Shown here piece after piece: positions 33,381-41,788 of a stretch of DNA of 50,819 nucleotides (position 1 is the stretch's first letter; each line of letters begins with the position of its first letter). This DNA is from Bacteroidales bacterium (GTDB lineage Bacteria; Bacteroidota; Bacteroidia; Bacteroidales; Bacteroidaceae), in assembly GCA_018064685.1 (NCBI GenBank), contig JAGHUS010000097.1, forward strand, positions 1 through 50,819, written 5' to 3'. A program made the position numbers and the translations under genes. The notes beneath the pieces are model-generated. The model made no database searches. It was not told the DNA's origin and saw only the letters and a program-made list of their open reading frames with translations.

Positions 33381-34727
33381 ATGAAAAAAAGACTTTTGCC
33401 TGCGCTGCTGGGAATGGCTCTTGCCATGTCGGCTTCAGCACAGATGAACATGCCTCTCGTACAAACCAAGTATACCGCCGACCCTGCACCTTATGTGCAT
33501 GGCGACACAGTATACCTCTACACCACACACGATGAAGATGGTGCCCAGGGCTTCATGATGAAGGACTGGCTGCTCTACACCTCGACCGATATGGTGAACT
33601 GGGAGGACCACGGTGCAGTGGCTTCGCTGCGCGACTTCAAGTGGTATAAGGGCGACAACGGAGCCTGGGCCGAGCAGGTCATTGAGCGTAACGGCAAGTG
33701 GTACATGTACTGCCCCATCCACGGTCATGGCATCGGCGTACTGGTAGCTAACTCTCCCTTCGGTCCCTTCCGCGATCCACTGGGCGAACCCTTGGTATGG
33801 CAGAAGGAGCACTGGGACGACATCGACCCCACCGTATGGATTGACGACGACGGTCAGGCCTATCTGTACTGGGGTAACCCCAGCTGCTACATGGTGAAGC
33901 TGAACGAGGATATGATCTCTTACAGCGGCGACATCGTGAAGCATCCCAAGATAAAGGACTACCAGGAGGGACCATGGTTCTACAAGCACGGCAGCCACTA
34001 CTACATGGCTTTCGCATCAACCTGCTGTCCCGAGGGCATCGGCTATGCCATGAGCGAGAGTGCAACCGGTCCATGGGAGTACAAGGGTCACATCATGAAC
34101 CATACGACACAGACTCGCGGCAACCACCCCGGCATCATCGACTTCAAGGGTAAGTCGTACGTATTCGGTCTGAACTACGACATCTATCGTCTGGAGACCA
34201 GCGCTCATGCCGAGCAGCGTTGCGTTTCGGCTGCCGAGATGACCTATAACGCCGACGGCACCATCCAGGAACTGCCCTACTTCAGCCACTGCAAACTGGA
34301 GCAGGTGGGCAGCTTCGATCCCTTCCGCCGTGTCGAGGCCGAGACCATGGCATGGGGCTACGGCTTGAAGACTACTCGCGAGAATCCTTCCGGTCCCTGG
34401 AACCCCAGCCTCTTCGTCACCAACATTGACGAGGGTGAGTTCCTGCTCGTCAAGGGTGTTGACATGGCAGGTGGCGCCAAAACCTTCACCGCCTCGTGCA
34501 GCACACTGCTCTATGGCGGAGCCATCGAGATGCACATCGATGCCATCGACGGTCCTGTAATCGGTACGCTGAACGTACCTAACACCGAGTTTAAGTATAA
34601 GGAACTTACCACCAAGCTGAATGGCAAGGCCAAAGGCAAGCACGACCTGTACTTCGTATTCAAGAGCACCAACCCCGTACAGAAGCGTAACCTCTTCAAC
34701 TGGGACTGGTGGAAGATGGAGAAGTAA
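33381..34727 (+). CDS. Secreted GH43 glycosidase with CBM6-like domain
   Basis: 448 residues. Signal peptide MKKRLLPALLGMALAMSASA. The five-bladed propeller has all three GH43 carboxylates in context: base Asp in YTADPAPYV, pKa-modulating Asp in DDIDPTVWIDDDG and proton donor Glu in YQEGPWFYKHG. Residues ~320-448 look like a CBM6 jelly roll (FRRVEAETMAWGYG, GEFLLVKGVDMAGGAKTF). Family members act on arabinoxylan or arabinan side chains as xylosidases or arabinofuranosidases. Monocistronic, with its own promoter and terminator. Confidence 0.92.
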   Translation: MKKRLLPALLGMALAMSASAQMNMPLVQTKYTADPAPYVHGDTVYLYTTHDEDGAQGFMMKDWLLYTSTDMVNWEDHGAVASLRDFKWYKGDNGAWAEQVIERNGKWYMYCPIHGHGIGVLVANSPFGPFRDPLGEPLVWQKEHWDDIDPTVWIDDDGQAYLYWGNPSCYMVKLNEDMISYSGDIVKHPKIKDYQEGPWFYKHGSHYYMAFASTCCPEGIGYAMSESATGPWEYKGHIMNHTTQTRGNHPGIIDFKGKSYVFGLNYDIYRLETSAHAEQRCVSAAEMTYNADGTIQELPYFSHCKLEQVGSFDPFRRVEAETMAWGYGLKTTRENPSGPWNPSLFVTNIDEGEFLLVKGVDMAGGAKTFTASCSTLLYGGAIEMHIDAIDGPVIGTLNVPNTEFKYKELTTKLNGKAKGKHDLYFVFKSTNPVQKRNLFNWDWWKMEK

Positions 34728-34769
34728 CCCGCCTCTAACTCCCCAAGGGGGCGCACCACTTCTTCTACC

Positions 34770-34807
34770 GAAAAGGGACTGTGTCGAGTGTGACACAGTC
34801 CCTTTTC
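34770..34807 (+). terminator. GH43 terminator
   Basis: Perfect 16-bp stem GAAAAGGGACTGTGTC with its complement at 34792-34807, 6-nt loop. The A/T runs at both sides make it potentially bidirectional. Confidence 0.85.
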
Positions 34808-34837
34808 TATAGTTGTTCAGTAAGCGTTAAGCGGATA

Positions 34838-34930
34838 AGAGTTTAAGGGTTTAAGGGTTTAACCGTTTAACCGCAAAAAGCTAATCCCCGTAAAACCGAC
34901 AAACCGCAAAACCGTATAACCGCAAAAAGT
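34838..34930. repeat. TTTAAGGG / AACCGCAAAACCG short iterations
   Basis: TTTAAGGGTTTAAGGG, then AACCGTTTAACCGC and AAACCGCAAAACCGTATAACCG. A related tract lies at 49888-49985. Confidence 0.6.
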
Positions 34931-34932
34931 CA

Positions 34933-35337
34933 TTACTCCTCGCAGAGCTCGGTGAGGATACCGCAGGTGCTCTTGGGATGGAGGAATGCGATGTGCAGAC
35001 CATCAGCACCGTTGCGGGGAGCCTTGTCGATGAGACGTACGCCCTGTGCATCGCAGAATGCCAATGCCTCAGCTACACCGTCCTCAACCTTGAATGCTAC
35101 GTGATGAACGCCACGGCCACCGTTGTCCAGGAACTTCTGCACGGTGCTCTCGGGACAAGTGGGCTCGAGCAGCTCGAGCTTAACCTCGCCAACCTGCAGG
35201 AAAGCAGTCTTTACCTTCTGGTCCTCAACAACCTCGGTCTTGTAAACCTCAAGACCCAATACATCACGGAAATAGGGCAGTACAGCGTCGATGCTCTGTA
35301 CGGCAATACCCAAATGCTCAATCTTTGAAACTTTCAT
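34933..35337 (-). CDS. mce: Methylmalonyl-CoA epimerase
   Basis: 134 residues, the usual size. Vicinal-oxygen-chelate fold with metal ligands in context: His in IEHLGIAV, Glu/Gln in KLELLEPT, His in GVHHVAFKV and Glu in GILTELCEE. It interconverts (R)- and (S)-methylmalonyl-CoA in the succinate-propionate pathway of Bacteroidales. No methylmalonyl-CoA mutase or decarboxylase genes are adjacent. Short distance (33 bp) to panD on the same strand allows co-transcription. Confidence 0.95.
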   Translation of the reverse strand: MKVSKIEHLGIAVQSIDAVLPYFRDVLGLEVYKTEVVEDQKVKTAFLQVGEVKLELLEPTCPESTVQKFLDNGGRGVHHVAFKVEDGVAEALAFCDAQGVRLIDKAPRNGADGLHIAFLHPKSTCGILTELCEE

Positions 35338-35370
35338 GTTATTTGTTTTGTTTTAAAGTTATATATAAGT

Positions 35371-35715
35371 TTATTTTACTCGGTTATTCTCGGGGAAAGC
35401 CACCTTAGGCTGGAAGGTCTTGGCCTCCTCGTAGTCCATCAAGGCATAGGCAATGATAATGCAGGTATCGCCCACCTGCACCTTACGGGCGGCAGCACCA
35501 TTCAGACACACACAGCCCGAGCCACGTTCGCCCTTGATGACGTATGTTTCAAAACGCTCGCCATTATTGTTGTCAACAATCTGCACCTTCTGTCCAGGCA
35601 AGAGGTCAACGGCATCCATCAGGTCTTCATCGATGGTGATGCTACCCATATAGTTGAGGTTGGCCTCGGTAACCTGCACGCAATGCAGTTTCGACTTCAT
35701 CATTTCTATCATCAT
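35371..35715 (-). CDS. panD: Aspartate 1-decarboxylase proenzyme
   Basis: 114 residues. The self-cleavage site is Gly24-Ser25 in [10 protein letters not shown], generating the pyruvoyl group on the serine. Other family motifs are [17 protein letters not shown] and [19 protein letters not shown]. It makes beta-alanine for pantothenate. Starts 21 bp after panC, forming a panC-panD operon that joins with the panC product in the next pathway step. Confidence 0.97.
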   Translation of the reverse strand: MMIEMMKSKLHCVQVTEANLNYMGSITIDEDLMDAVDLLPGQKVQIVDNNNGERFETYVIKGERGSGCVCLNGAAARKVQVGDTCIIIAYALMDYEEAKTFQPKVAFPENNRVK

Positions 35716-35736
35716 GAGATATAGAATTTTTTAGTA

Positions 35737-36585
35737 TTATACGTATCGGATATGGTCGATGAGACGGATGGGGGTGTGACCGCAATAGACAGTGATGCAA
35801 CCCACGATGTGTGTAGCCTCGTCCCATGCTGTAACGTCGGCCAGCGTCTCGCCGTCTACAATGCTGTAGTACTGCACCTCGAGTCCGTCGATAGCATTGA
35901 TCTCGTTCACCACATAGTCGTGCACCTCCTGTACGCTCTTCTCACCTACCAGTGCCTTGCTCTGCTGCATGATGCGGTAGATGTGGGCAGCCAGCACGCG
36001 CTCGTCCTCGGTGAGCAGAGCGTTGCGACTGCTGCGAGCCAAACCGCTCTCTTCGCGGATGACGGGACAGGGCACGATCTCGACGGGGAAACCCAGATCG
36101 GCCACCATACGGCGTATCACTGCTATCTGCTGAAAGTCCTTCTCGCCGAAATAGGCACGGTCGGCCTTGACATAATCGAAGAGCTTGCTCACAATCTGGC
36201 ACACTCCATTGAAGTGACCGGGACGGAAAGCTCCCTCCATGACACTGTCGGTGGGAGGATAGCTGAACACGCGAGTGTCGGGCTCGGGATAGACCTCGCT
36301 AACCGAAGGAGCAAATGCTATCGTGGCACCATGCTGAGTGAGAAGCTCACAGTCGGCCTCCAACGTGCGGGGGTAACGATCCAAGTCAGACTTATCATTG
36401 AATTGGGTAGGATTGAGGAAGATGCTGACAACAGTCACATCATTCTCCTTCACACTGCGGTCTACCAACGAGGCATGACCATCATGCAATGCGCCCATTG
36501 TGGGCACCAGACCTATAGTCTTACCTGCAGCCCTAAACTCTTGGAGTTTCTGCTGCAATTCTTTAACTGTACTTACTACTTCCAT
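35737..36585 (-). CDS. panC: Pantothenate synthetase
   Basis: 282 residues from the ATG reading MEVVSTVKELQ; longer upstream frames give a Phe/Lys-rich extension that no PanC has. Motifs: GLVPTMGALHDGHASLV (HIGH-like), FLNPTQFN, RPGHFNGVCQIV, YFGEKDFQQ and ESGLARSSRN. It condenses pantoate and beta-alanine with ATP. Divergent from the starch synthase gene; panD follows. A near-consensus TTATTTTG lies upstream on the minus strand around 36635. Confidence 0.97.
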   Translation of the reverse strand: MEVVSTVKELQQKLQEFRAAGKTIGLVPTMGALHDGHASLVDRSVKENDVTVVSIFLNPTQFNDKSDLDRYPRTLEADCELLTQHGATIAFAPSVSEVYPEPDTRVFSYPPTDSVMEGAFRPGHFNGVCQIVSKLFDYVKADRAYFGEKDFQQIAVIRRMVADLGFPVEIVPCPVIREESGLARSSRNALLTEDERVLAAHIYRIMQQSKALVGEKSVQEVHDYVVNEINAIDGLEVQYYSIVDGETLADVTAWDEATHIVGCITVYCGHTPIRLIDHIRYV

Positions 36586-36743
36586 TTTTATTCTCAAACG
36601 GGCACAACAACCCGATTTTAGAAAAGCGGTGCAAAATAACAAAGAATTTGCCACACAACGAAGAAAATAAGAAACAAAAACACTTTTTTCGCCAAAAAAG
36701 CCCAAAAATAAAAGAATAAAGTCCAAATGTGCGTTTTTTTTTG

Positions 36744-36751
36744 TAATTTTG
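36744..36751 (+). promoter_or_regulatory. -7 element of the starch synthase gene
   Basis: TAATTTTG, 26 bp before the ATG at 36778; the -33 is weak. Confidence 0.55.
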
Positions 36752-36777
36752 CACTGCAAATCGTAATCATTCGAAAA

Positions 36778-37617
36778 ATGAAGGCTAAAAAGATATTGTT
36801 TATCACACAAGAAATTGAGCCCTATGTGCCCAATTCCGAACACACACTGTTAGGACGACAGATGTCACAGCACATCCTGGAAAAAGGACGCGAGGTGCGT
36901 TCTTTCATGCCTAAATGGGGAAACATTAACGAGCGTCGCAACCAGCTGCACGAAGTGATTCGTCTGTCTGGTATGAACCTCATCATCAACGACACCGACC
37001 ATCCCCTCATCATCAAGGTGGCTTCTATCCCCTCGGCACGCATGCAGGTATACTTCATCGACAATGACGATTTCTTCCAGAAGCGACTCTCGGTAGCCAA
37101 CAGCGAAGGTAAGGAATATGCCGACAACGCCCTGCGTTCTATCTTCTACGCCCGCGGTGTTTTGGAAACGGTGAAGAAGCTTCGCTGGGTGCCCGACGTC
37201 ATACACTGTCAGGGGTGGATTGCATCCATCGTGCCCGTACTCTTGAAGACGGCCTACAAGGAGGAACCTTCGTTCCGCGATTGTAAAGTTATTTTCTCGG
37301 TTGTAGACCAGCCTCTCACGCTGCCTCTGCCCGAGCAGTTCCCCGACGCCATCAGCTATCGCGACTGCACTGCCGAGGTATTGGAAGGACTTGACACCCC
37401 ATTGCAAGGCATCGACCTGCAGCGTCTGGCCATCAAGTACAGCGATGGTGTCACCATATCTTCAGCCACTCCCGTACAAGAGCTGGCCGACTATGCCGCT
37501 TCGCTCGAAAAGCCTATCCTGCCCTACCCCAAAGACGATTACGACCAGTACATGGAGTTCTTTGACAAGGTATGGAGCGAAGGAAAGACTGAAACTGAGG
37601 ACGAAGACGAAGACTGA
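36778..37617 (+). CDS. Glycogen/starch synthase-like (GT5 N-terminal domain)
   Basis: 279 residues from the ATG reading MKAKKILFITQEIEPYVPNS. It resembles the N-terminal Rossmann half of GT5 glycogen synthases (MPKWGNINER; VPDVIHCQGW). The C-terminal nucleotide-sugar half is absent, which is the common length for this gene beside panC in Bacteroidales rather than a truncation here. Activity without the second domain is uncertain. The acidic tail (TETEDEDED) ends 29 bp before the DUF4270 gene, so they are likely co-transcribed. Confidence 0.88.
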   Translation: MKAKKILFITQEIEPYVPNSEHTLLGRQMSQHILEKGREVRSFMPKWGNINERRNQLHEVIRLSGMNLIINDTDHPLIIKVASIPSARMQVYFIDNDDFFQKRLSVANSEGKEYADNALRSIFYARGVLETVKKLRWVPDVIHCQGWIASIVPVLLKTAYKEEPSFRDCKVIFSVVDQPLTLPLPEQFPDAISYRDCTAEVLEGLDTPLQGIDLQRLAIKYSDGVTISSATPVQELADYAASLEKPILPYPKDDYDQYMEFFDKVWSEGKTETEDEDED

Positions 37618-37646
37618 CAAAATAATAATGTGGTATTAAGTACAGA

Positions 37647-39104
37647 ATGAAACGAATTTTCTATCTCCCACTCGCTATAATAGCTATCCTCTTCATGACG
37701 GCCTGTGCCGAAAACACTGGCACCCTGGGCATACTTGACGAGATGGACTACATCAGCACATCGATAGCCAAATACCAGGCCACGACACGCTCGGTGGCAA
37801 TCGGCGCAGTGAAGGCAGATAATGCCAACGCCTATCTGGGACGTGTTGTCGACCCCGAGACGGGTAGCCTCATCGAGGCCGACTGTGCAGCACAGTTCTT
37901 CTGTCTCGAGGACTATAAGCTGCCCGATCTGTCGCAGATGATAGGAGACATCACCATCGACCCTGTGAAGGGAGACACCACCCACATTGAGCGTGGCGTG
38001 GTAAAATGCGACTCGTGCGAGGTGCGTATCTACCTGAAAAGCTATTATGGCGACGGCAACAATCCCATGAAGTTGGAGGTATACGAACTGAGCGACGAGA
38101 TTGTCATGGAGGAGAACGAGACGTACTATACCGACATTGATCTGACGAAATATGTCAAGTCCACAACGCCTCTCACCACCAAGGTGTTCACCGCCGAGGA
38201 CTATATCGTGAGCGAGAGCGACCGCGAGAACTCGAACTACACCAAGAACATACGCATCGTGCTGCCCGTAAGCTTCGGACAGCAGCTGCTGCAGAAGTGC
38301 ATGGACAATCCGCAAGCACTTGCCAACCCCTACCGCTTCATCCGCGAACTCTTCCCGGGCTTCTACTTCAAGATTTCGAGCGGCGAAGGCACGATGATCA
38401 CGACACTGGTCAGCACCTTCAACCTATATTATAAATATGGTGACCGCAAGGACGAGAAGAAAGTGTATAACGGCGTGACACGTTTTGCTGCCACACCCGA
38501 AGTGATACAGAGCACGCACTTCAGCAACGAGAACCTTGACGAACTGCTGGCTGAGACAGAGTACACCTACCTGAAGACGCCCGCTGGCATCTGCACCGAG
38601 ATGACACTGCCCATCAACGAGGTGTTTGCCAACCACGAGGCAGACAGCGTGAGCCGTGCTGAGATATCACTGCAGTGCTACAACAAGACGCAAGATAAGT
38701 ATCAGTTGGGCACACCCGGCAATCTGCTTATGGTGCGCAAGCAGCACATGAAGGACTTCTTCGAGAAGAACGAGGTGAACGACAACAAGACCAGCTTCCT
38801 GGCCACCTTCAGTCAGGCGTATAACACCTACACCTTCAGCAACATAGCCCGTCTGCTGGCTTACTGCTACTTCGAGAAGAAGGCAGAAGCAAAGAAAGCT
38901 GGCATCAGCGAGAGCGAGTGGGAAGCACAAAACCCCGACTGGAACAAGGTGCTGCTTGTGCCTGTCACCATCAGTACCGTCACCACCAACACTGGCGGTT
39001 CGAACATCACAAGCGTGAACCATGACATGAACATGAACAGTGCCAAGTTGATAGGTGGTAACAACAAGATAAACATGCAGATTGTATACAGCAGATTCAA
39101 ATAG
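37647..39104 (+). CDS. DUF4270 lipoprotein
   Basis: 485 residues. The lipoprotein signal MKRIFYLPLAIIAILFMTAC sets Cys20 as the lipidated residue. The body has the DUF4270 pattern (YISTSIAKYQATTRSVAIG near the start; VSFGQQLLQKC in the middle) and a beta-rich C-terminus. Function unknown; the conserved neighbourhood with the starch synthase-like gene and panC is typical of Bacteroidales. Presumably attached to the outer membrane. Ends before a bidirectional terminator shared with GH89. Confidence 0.88.
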   Translation: MKRIFYLPLAIIAILFMTACAENTGTLGILDEMDYISTSIAKYQATTRSVAIGAVKADNANAYLGRVVDPETGSLIEADCAAQFFCLEDYKLPDLSQMIGDITIDPVKGDTTHIERGVVKCDSCEVRIYLKSYYGDGNNPMKLEVYELSDEIVMEENETYYTDIDLTKYVKSTTPLTTKVFTAEDYIVSESDRENSNYTKNIRIVLPVSFGQQLLQKCMDNPQALANPYRFIRELFPGFYFKISSGEGTMITTLVSTFNLYYKYGDRKDEKKVYNGVTRFAATPEVIQSTHFSNENLDELLAETEYTYLKTPAGICTEMTLPINEVFANHEADSVSRAEISLQCYNKTQDKYQLGTPGNLLMVRKQHMKDFFEKNEVNDNKTSFLATFSQAYNTYTFSNIARLLAYCYFEKKAEAKKAGISESEWEAQNPDWNKVLLVPVTISTVTTNTGGSNITSVNHDMNMNSAKLIGGNNKINMQIVYSRFK

Positions 39105-39182
39105 AGAATCCCCCTCACCCCACTACATTTTGCCCGTCGGACAAAGTTTACAAGGGGAGGAGTAGGAAAGAGATACTCTCAC
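39105..39182. repeat. Short repeat remnant (CATTTTGCCCGTCGG)
   Basis: CATTTTGCCCGTCGG at about 39125-39139 is the reverse complement of a 15-base stretch inside the element at the window end (around 50701), surrounded by C-rich and G-rich arms. Confidence 0.45.
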
Positions 39183-39220
39183 AGAAAGAAGGTTTCATCA
39201 TCGCGTGAAACCTTCTTTCT
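39183..39220. terminator. Bidirectional terminator between DUF4270 and GH89
   Basis: AGAAAGAAGGTTTCA 39183-39197 and its perfect 15-bp complement 39206-39220, 8-nt loop. Serves both convergent genes. Confidence 0.85.
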
Positions 39221-39237
39221 GCGTCTCTGAGCTTTCT

Positions 39238-41574
39238 CTACTCGTTTTGGAAGAATGACTTACGCCAATCACCCTGCTGCACGTCCTTGCCATCGTTGAT
39301 GTCGACACCAGCAAGCGACTTGGCATCGGCCACGAGAGTACAGAGGAAATCGATGACATCCGCATCGGCCAAGGGTGTCTGCTCAGAGAGGATTGGAGCC
39401 TTCTGCACAAAACTGTTCTCGAAAGCAATCTGGTCGAAGGCAGTACCATTGATGCGACGGTTCCATGTTCCGACAAAGCGAGGCAGATAGTAGTCGCGAA
39501 TGAGTCCTGCCCACAGGCGGCATGCATAGTCGTTGACCGGTTCATCCTTCTTATGATCGCCATACCACACACTTACGATGCGACGGGCATTGACAGCATT
39601 GCGTTTCTTATCGACGTCACTAGTGGCCATACGCATGGCCTGATTCTCCCAGCACTCGAGATTGTAGAGCGGATGCGTGGCAAGCGAACGGTCGAGACGA
39701 AGCATGAGTGCCTCGACAGCACGAAGCAAGTCATTGGCAAGAGCCTTGTCGTCGGCCTCGACAGCACGACGTATGTTGCTGCTCACCACCTCTATCTTGC
39801 CCGACACATACATGGCAGCCGCCTCTATTAGGTCGGCCTGATACAAGGCTGCGGCATCAGCGGGTTTTCCTGCCTTACGATTCTTCAACACGTCGGCATT
39901 GGCAAACATCTGCTCCACTCCACCATAGAAGGCATCGACCAACTGCACACTACCTCGGCCGATGATGTTGTTGCGCACCTGCCAAGCAAACTGCGGATGG
40001 TCGCGGAAACTAGCATAGACCGAACTGCGAAGCGCTGAGTGATAGTCCATGTCCTGCTGCGTGCATTCGCCATAGCGGCATACAGAATATTGCTGCAACC
40101 AGTCGGCTACATCTATGCTGTCGGTGGCACCCGTCCATCCGGCATCGGTGATAAGTTCATAGATAATCTCGTTGTTCTCCACTCCCTCGGCAGCAATGCC
40201 ATAGCCTGTGAGGTTACCGCGATTGGGGGAATGCTGTGCATCAAGACGACCATTGGCATAGTAGTCGATGACACCCGTGAAAGCAGTCTTGCCGCCCATA
40301 TTGGGGATGACACTCCACACCCATGGCTTGCCATAGAAGCCATCGTAGTGATCCCAATTGTAGGTAGAGTGCCACCAGGTGTGATTATAATCGGTGGCCA
40401 TATCAAGCATTAGATATTTGTCATCGGGCACATTCTTGACCAACGCCTCGAAGATACCATTGCCCCACGAACTACGCTGAAAACCTACCGTCCATCCTTG
40501 CATCGTCCACACGGCATCGGGATTGGCATCTCTGATGCTCTTGTAGATGGCATCGCCATAAGACGTCATCAAGGCTTTGTCCTGCGGAATCTCCATCTCG
40601 TTGAACGAGTCGGATAGGTAGTACTGGCACTTGCCAAACTTCTCCTCCCACTTGCGAATGAAGCGTGTGCCTACCTCGGCAAAAGCCTTCGACCCTGGGT
40701 TGAGACGATAGTTACGTGTATCCTTAGGCACCCAGTCCCAACCGGTGTAGTCGATGGTGCCCTCATAGTGCTTTACGAAATCTTTGGGTACAAAGCCACC
40801 AAACGCCGGGCAGATGGGCTTCATACCCAGTCGGCGCATACGATTGATAACGTGCTGACAGAGGCGTACTTGGCGTGCATTCCAGTCAGCACCCAACGGA
40901 CCGTCGAAGGAGTTGCCCGACAGATTGCCCATACGCATCCACGGCAGATGGGCAGGGCCCGTCTCCCACGCGTCAATCTCCTCGTTGGTAAGTCCCATAT
41001 CAAGGAACACCTCGCGATAGACCTGTTCCTGCGCAATGAGCAGCAAAGGCATGTCGATGCCGTGAAGCGCCATCCAGTCGAGTTCCTTGTCCCAACGAGC
41101 CTCATCCCAGAAGGGGGCTGTATAGCCATAGGTCACGACATTGAAATACTGATGGTCGCGAAAAGGAGAAGTGACAGTCTTAGGACTGACATTAAGGTCG
41201 GCGGGCAGTGCAAAACGATTACCGCTCCACGAAGCGATACCAGCCCCTTTTGTCTTGACATAGTCGTAGAAGCCACGACATGCAGCTACACCATCGGAAG
41301 CCTTGATAATGAGTGACTTTCCCTTCACCGAATAACTGTAGGTATCATGCCCGTCCGCATCCTTAGGCAGACTCAGCTGCACCTTGACCTTCATCTTTCC
41401 ACCCGTAAAACGGTCAATGACAGCCTTGGCCTCAGCCTCACCAGCTCTGCGTTCGCTTTTAGTGAGAAACGACTGTGCAGACGTGGTCAAAGCAAGTGTG
41501 AAAAGAACAGATGCCAAGAGAATGTGTTTCGTCTTCGCTATCAAACTAGTCAGGGGCAGATGAGCAATCTTCAT
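39238..41574 (-). CDS. GH89 alpha-N-acetylglucosaminidase
   Basis: 778 residues. Signal segment near residues 17-34 (ILLASVLFTLALTTSAQ). Recognisable GH89 blocks: FRDHQYFNVVTYGYTAPFWD, DWMALHGIDMPLLLIAQE, CPAFGGFVPKDF, YYLSDSFNEMEIP (catalytic Glu region) and WSVIPNMGGKTAFTG. It removes terminal alpha-linked GlcNAc from glycans such as mucin or heparan-derived chains. Periplasmic or surface. Preceded on its strand by a DUF4353 gene and a 35-bp palindrome. A -7-like TATCTTTG lies at plus 41607-41614. Confidence 0.95.
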   Translation of the reverse strand: MKIAHLPLTSLIAKTKHILLASVLFTLALTTSAQSFLTKSERRAGEAEAKAVIDRFTGGKMKVKVQLSLPKDADGHDTYSYSVKGKSLIIKASDGVAACRGFYDYVKTKGAGIASWSGNRFALPADLNVSPKTVTSPFRDHQYFNVVTYGYTAPFWDEARWDKELDWMALHGIDMPLLLIAQEQVYREVFLDMGLTNEEIDAWETGPAHLPWMRMGNLSGNSFDGPLGADWNARQVRLCQHVINRMRRLGMKPICPAFGGFVPKDFVKHYEGTIDYTGWDWVPKDTRNYRLNPGSKAFAEVGTRFIRKWEEKFGKCQYYLSDSFNEMEIPQDKALMTSYGDAIYKSIRDANPDAVWTMQGWTVGFQRSSWGNGIFEALVKNVPDDKYLMLDMATDYNHTWWHSTYNWDHYDGFYGKPWVWSVIPNMGGKTAFTGVIDYYANGRLDAQHSPNRGNLTGYGIAAEGVENNEIIYELITDAGWTGATDSIDVADWLQQYSVCRYGECTQQDMDYHSALRSSVYASFRDHPQFAWQVRNNIIGRGSVQLVDAFYGGVEQMFANADVLKNRKAGKPADAAALYQADLIEAAAMYVSGKIEVVSSNIRRAVEADDKALANDLLRAVEALMLRLDRSLATHPLYNLECWENQAMRMATSDVDKKRNAVNARRIVSVWYGDHKKDEPVNDYACRLWAGLIRDYYLPRFVGTWNRRINGTAFDQIAFENSFVQKAPILSEQTPLADADVIDFLCTLVADAKSLAGVDINDGKDVQQGDWRKSFFQNE

Positions 41575-41606
41575 GGTATGTTTTGCTGGTTAAAAAGTTC
41601 CGTGGA

Positions 41607-41614
41607 CAAAGATA
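41607..41614 (-). promoter_or_regulatory. -7 element of the GH89 gene
   Basis: TATCTTTG on the minus strand, 32 bp before the start; the -33 is weak. Confidence 0.45.
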
Positions 41615-41726
41615 CAAAAAGAAAAGCAAAAAGAAAAACTTTTTGCCGAATATTCAAGATTCACAAGTTGTATATCTGATATTTTTAATGAGTTAATGAA
41701 TAATGAAATTTTGCGAATTACACACG

Positions 41727-41761
41727 AATTACACAAAGGTGTCTGACACCTTTGTGTAATT
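41727..41761. repeat. 35-bp near-perfect palindrome
   Basis: AATTACACAAAGGTGTC, one central base, then its exact complement. Possibly a terminator for the DUF4353 gene or a REP-type repeat; AAGGTGTC/GACACCTT is a common repeat core. Confidence 0.7.
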
Positions 41762-41788
41762 TTCCATTTCCATAACCTTTAATCCGAC

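Noticed and set aside
36586..36843. 86-residue N-terminal extension of PanC
   Set aside because: Phe/Lys-rich and overlapping the divergent promoter; PanC normally begins at the internal ATG at 36585.
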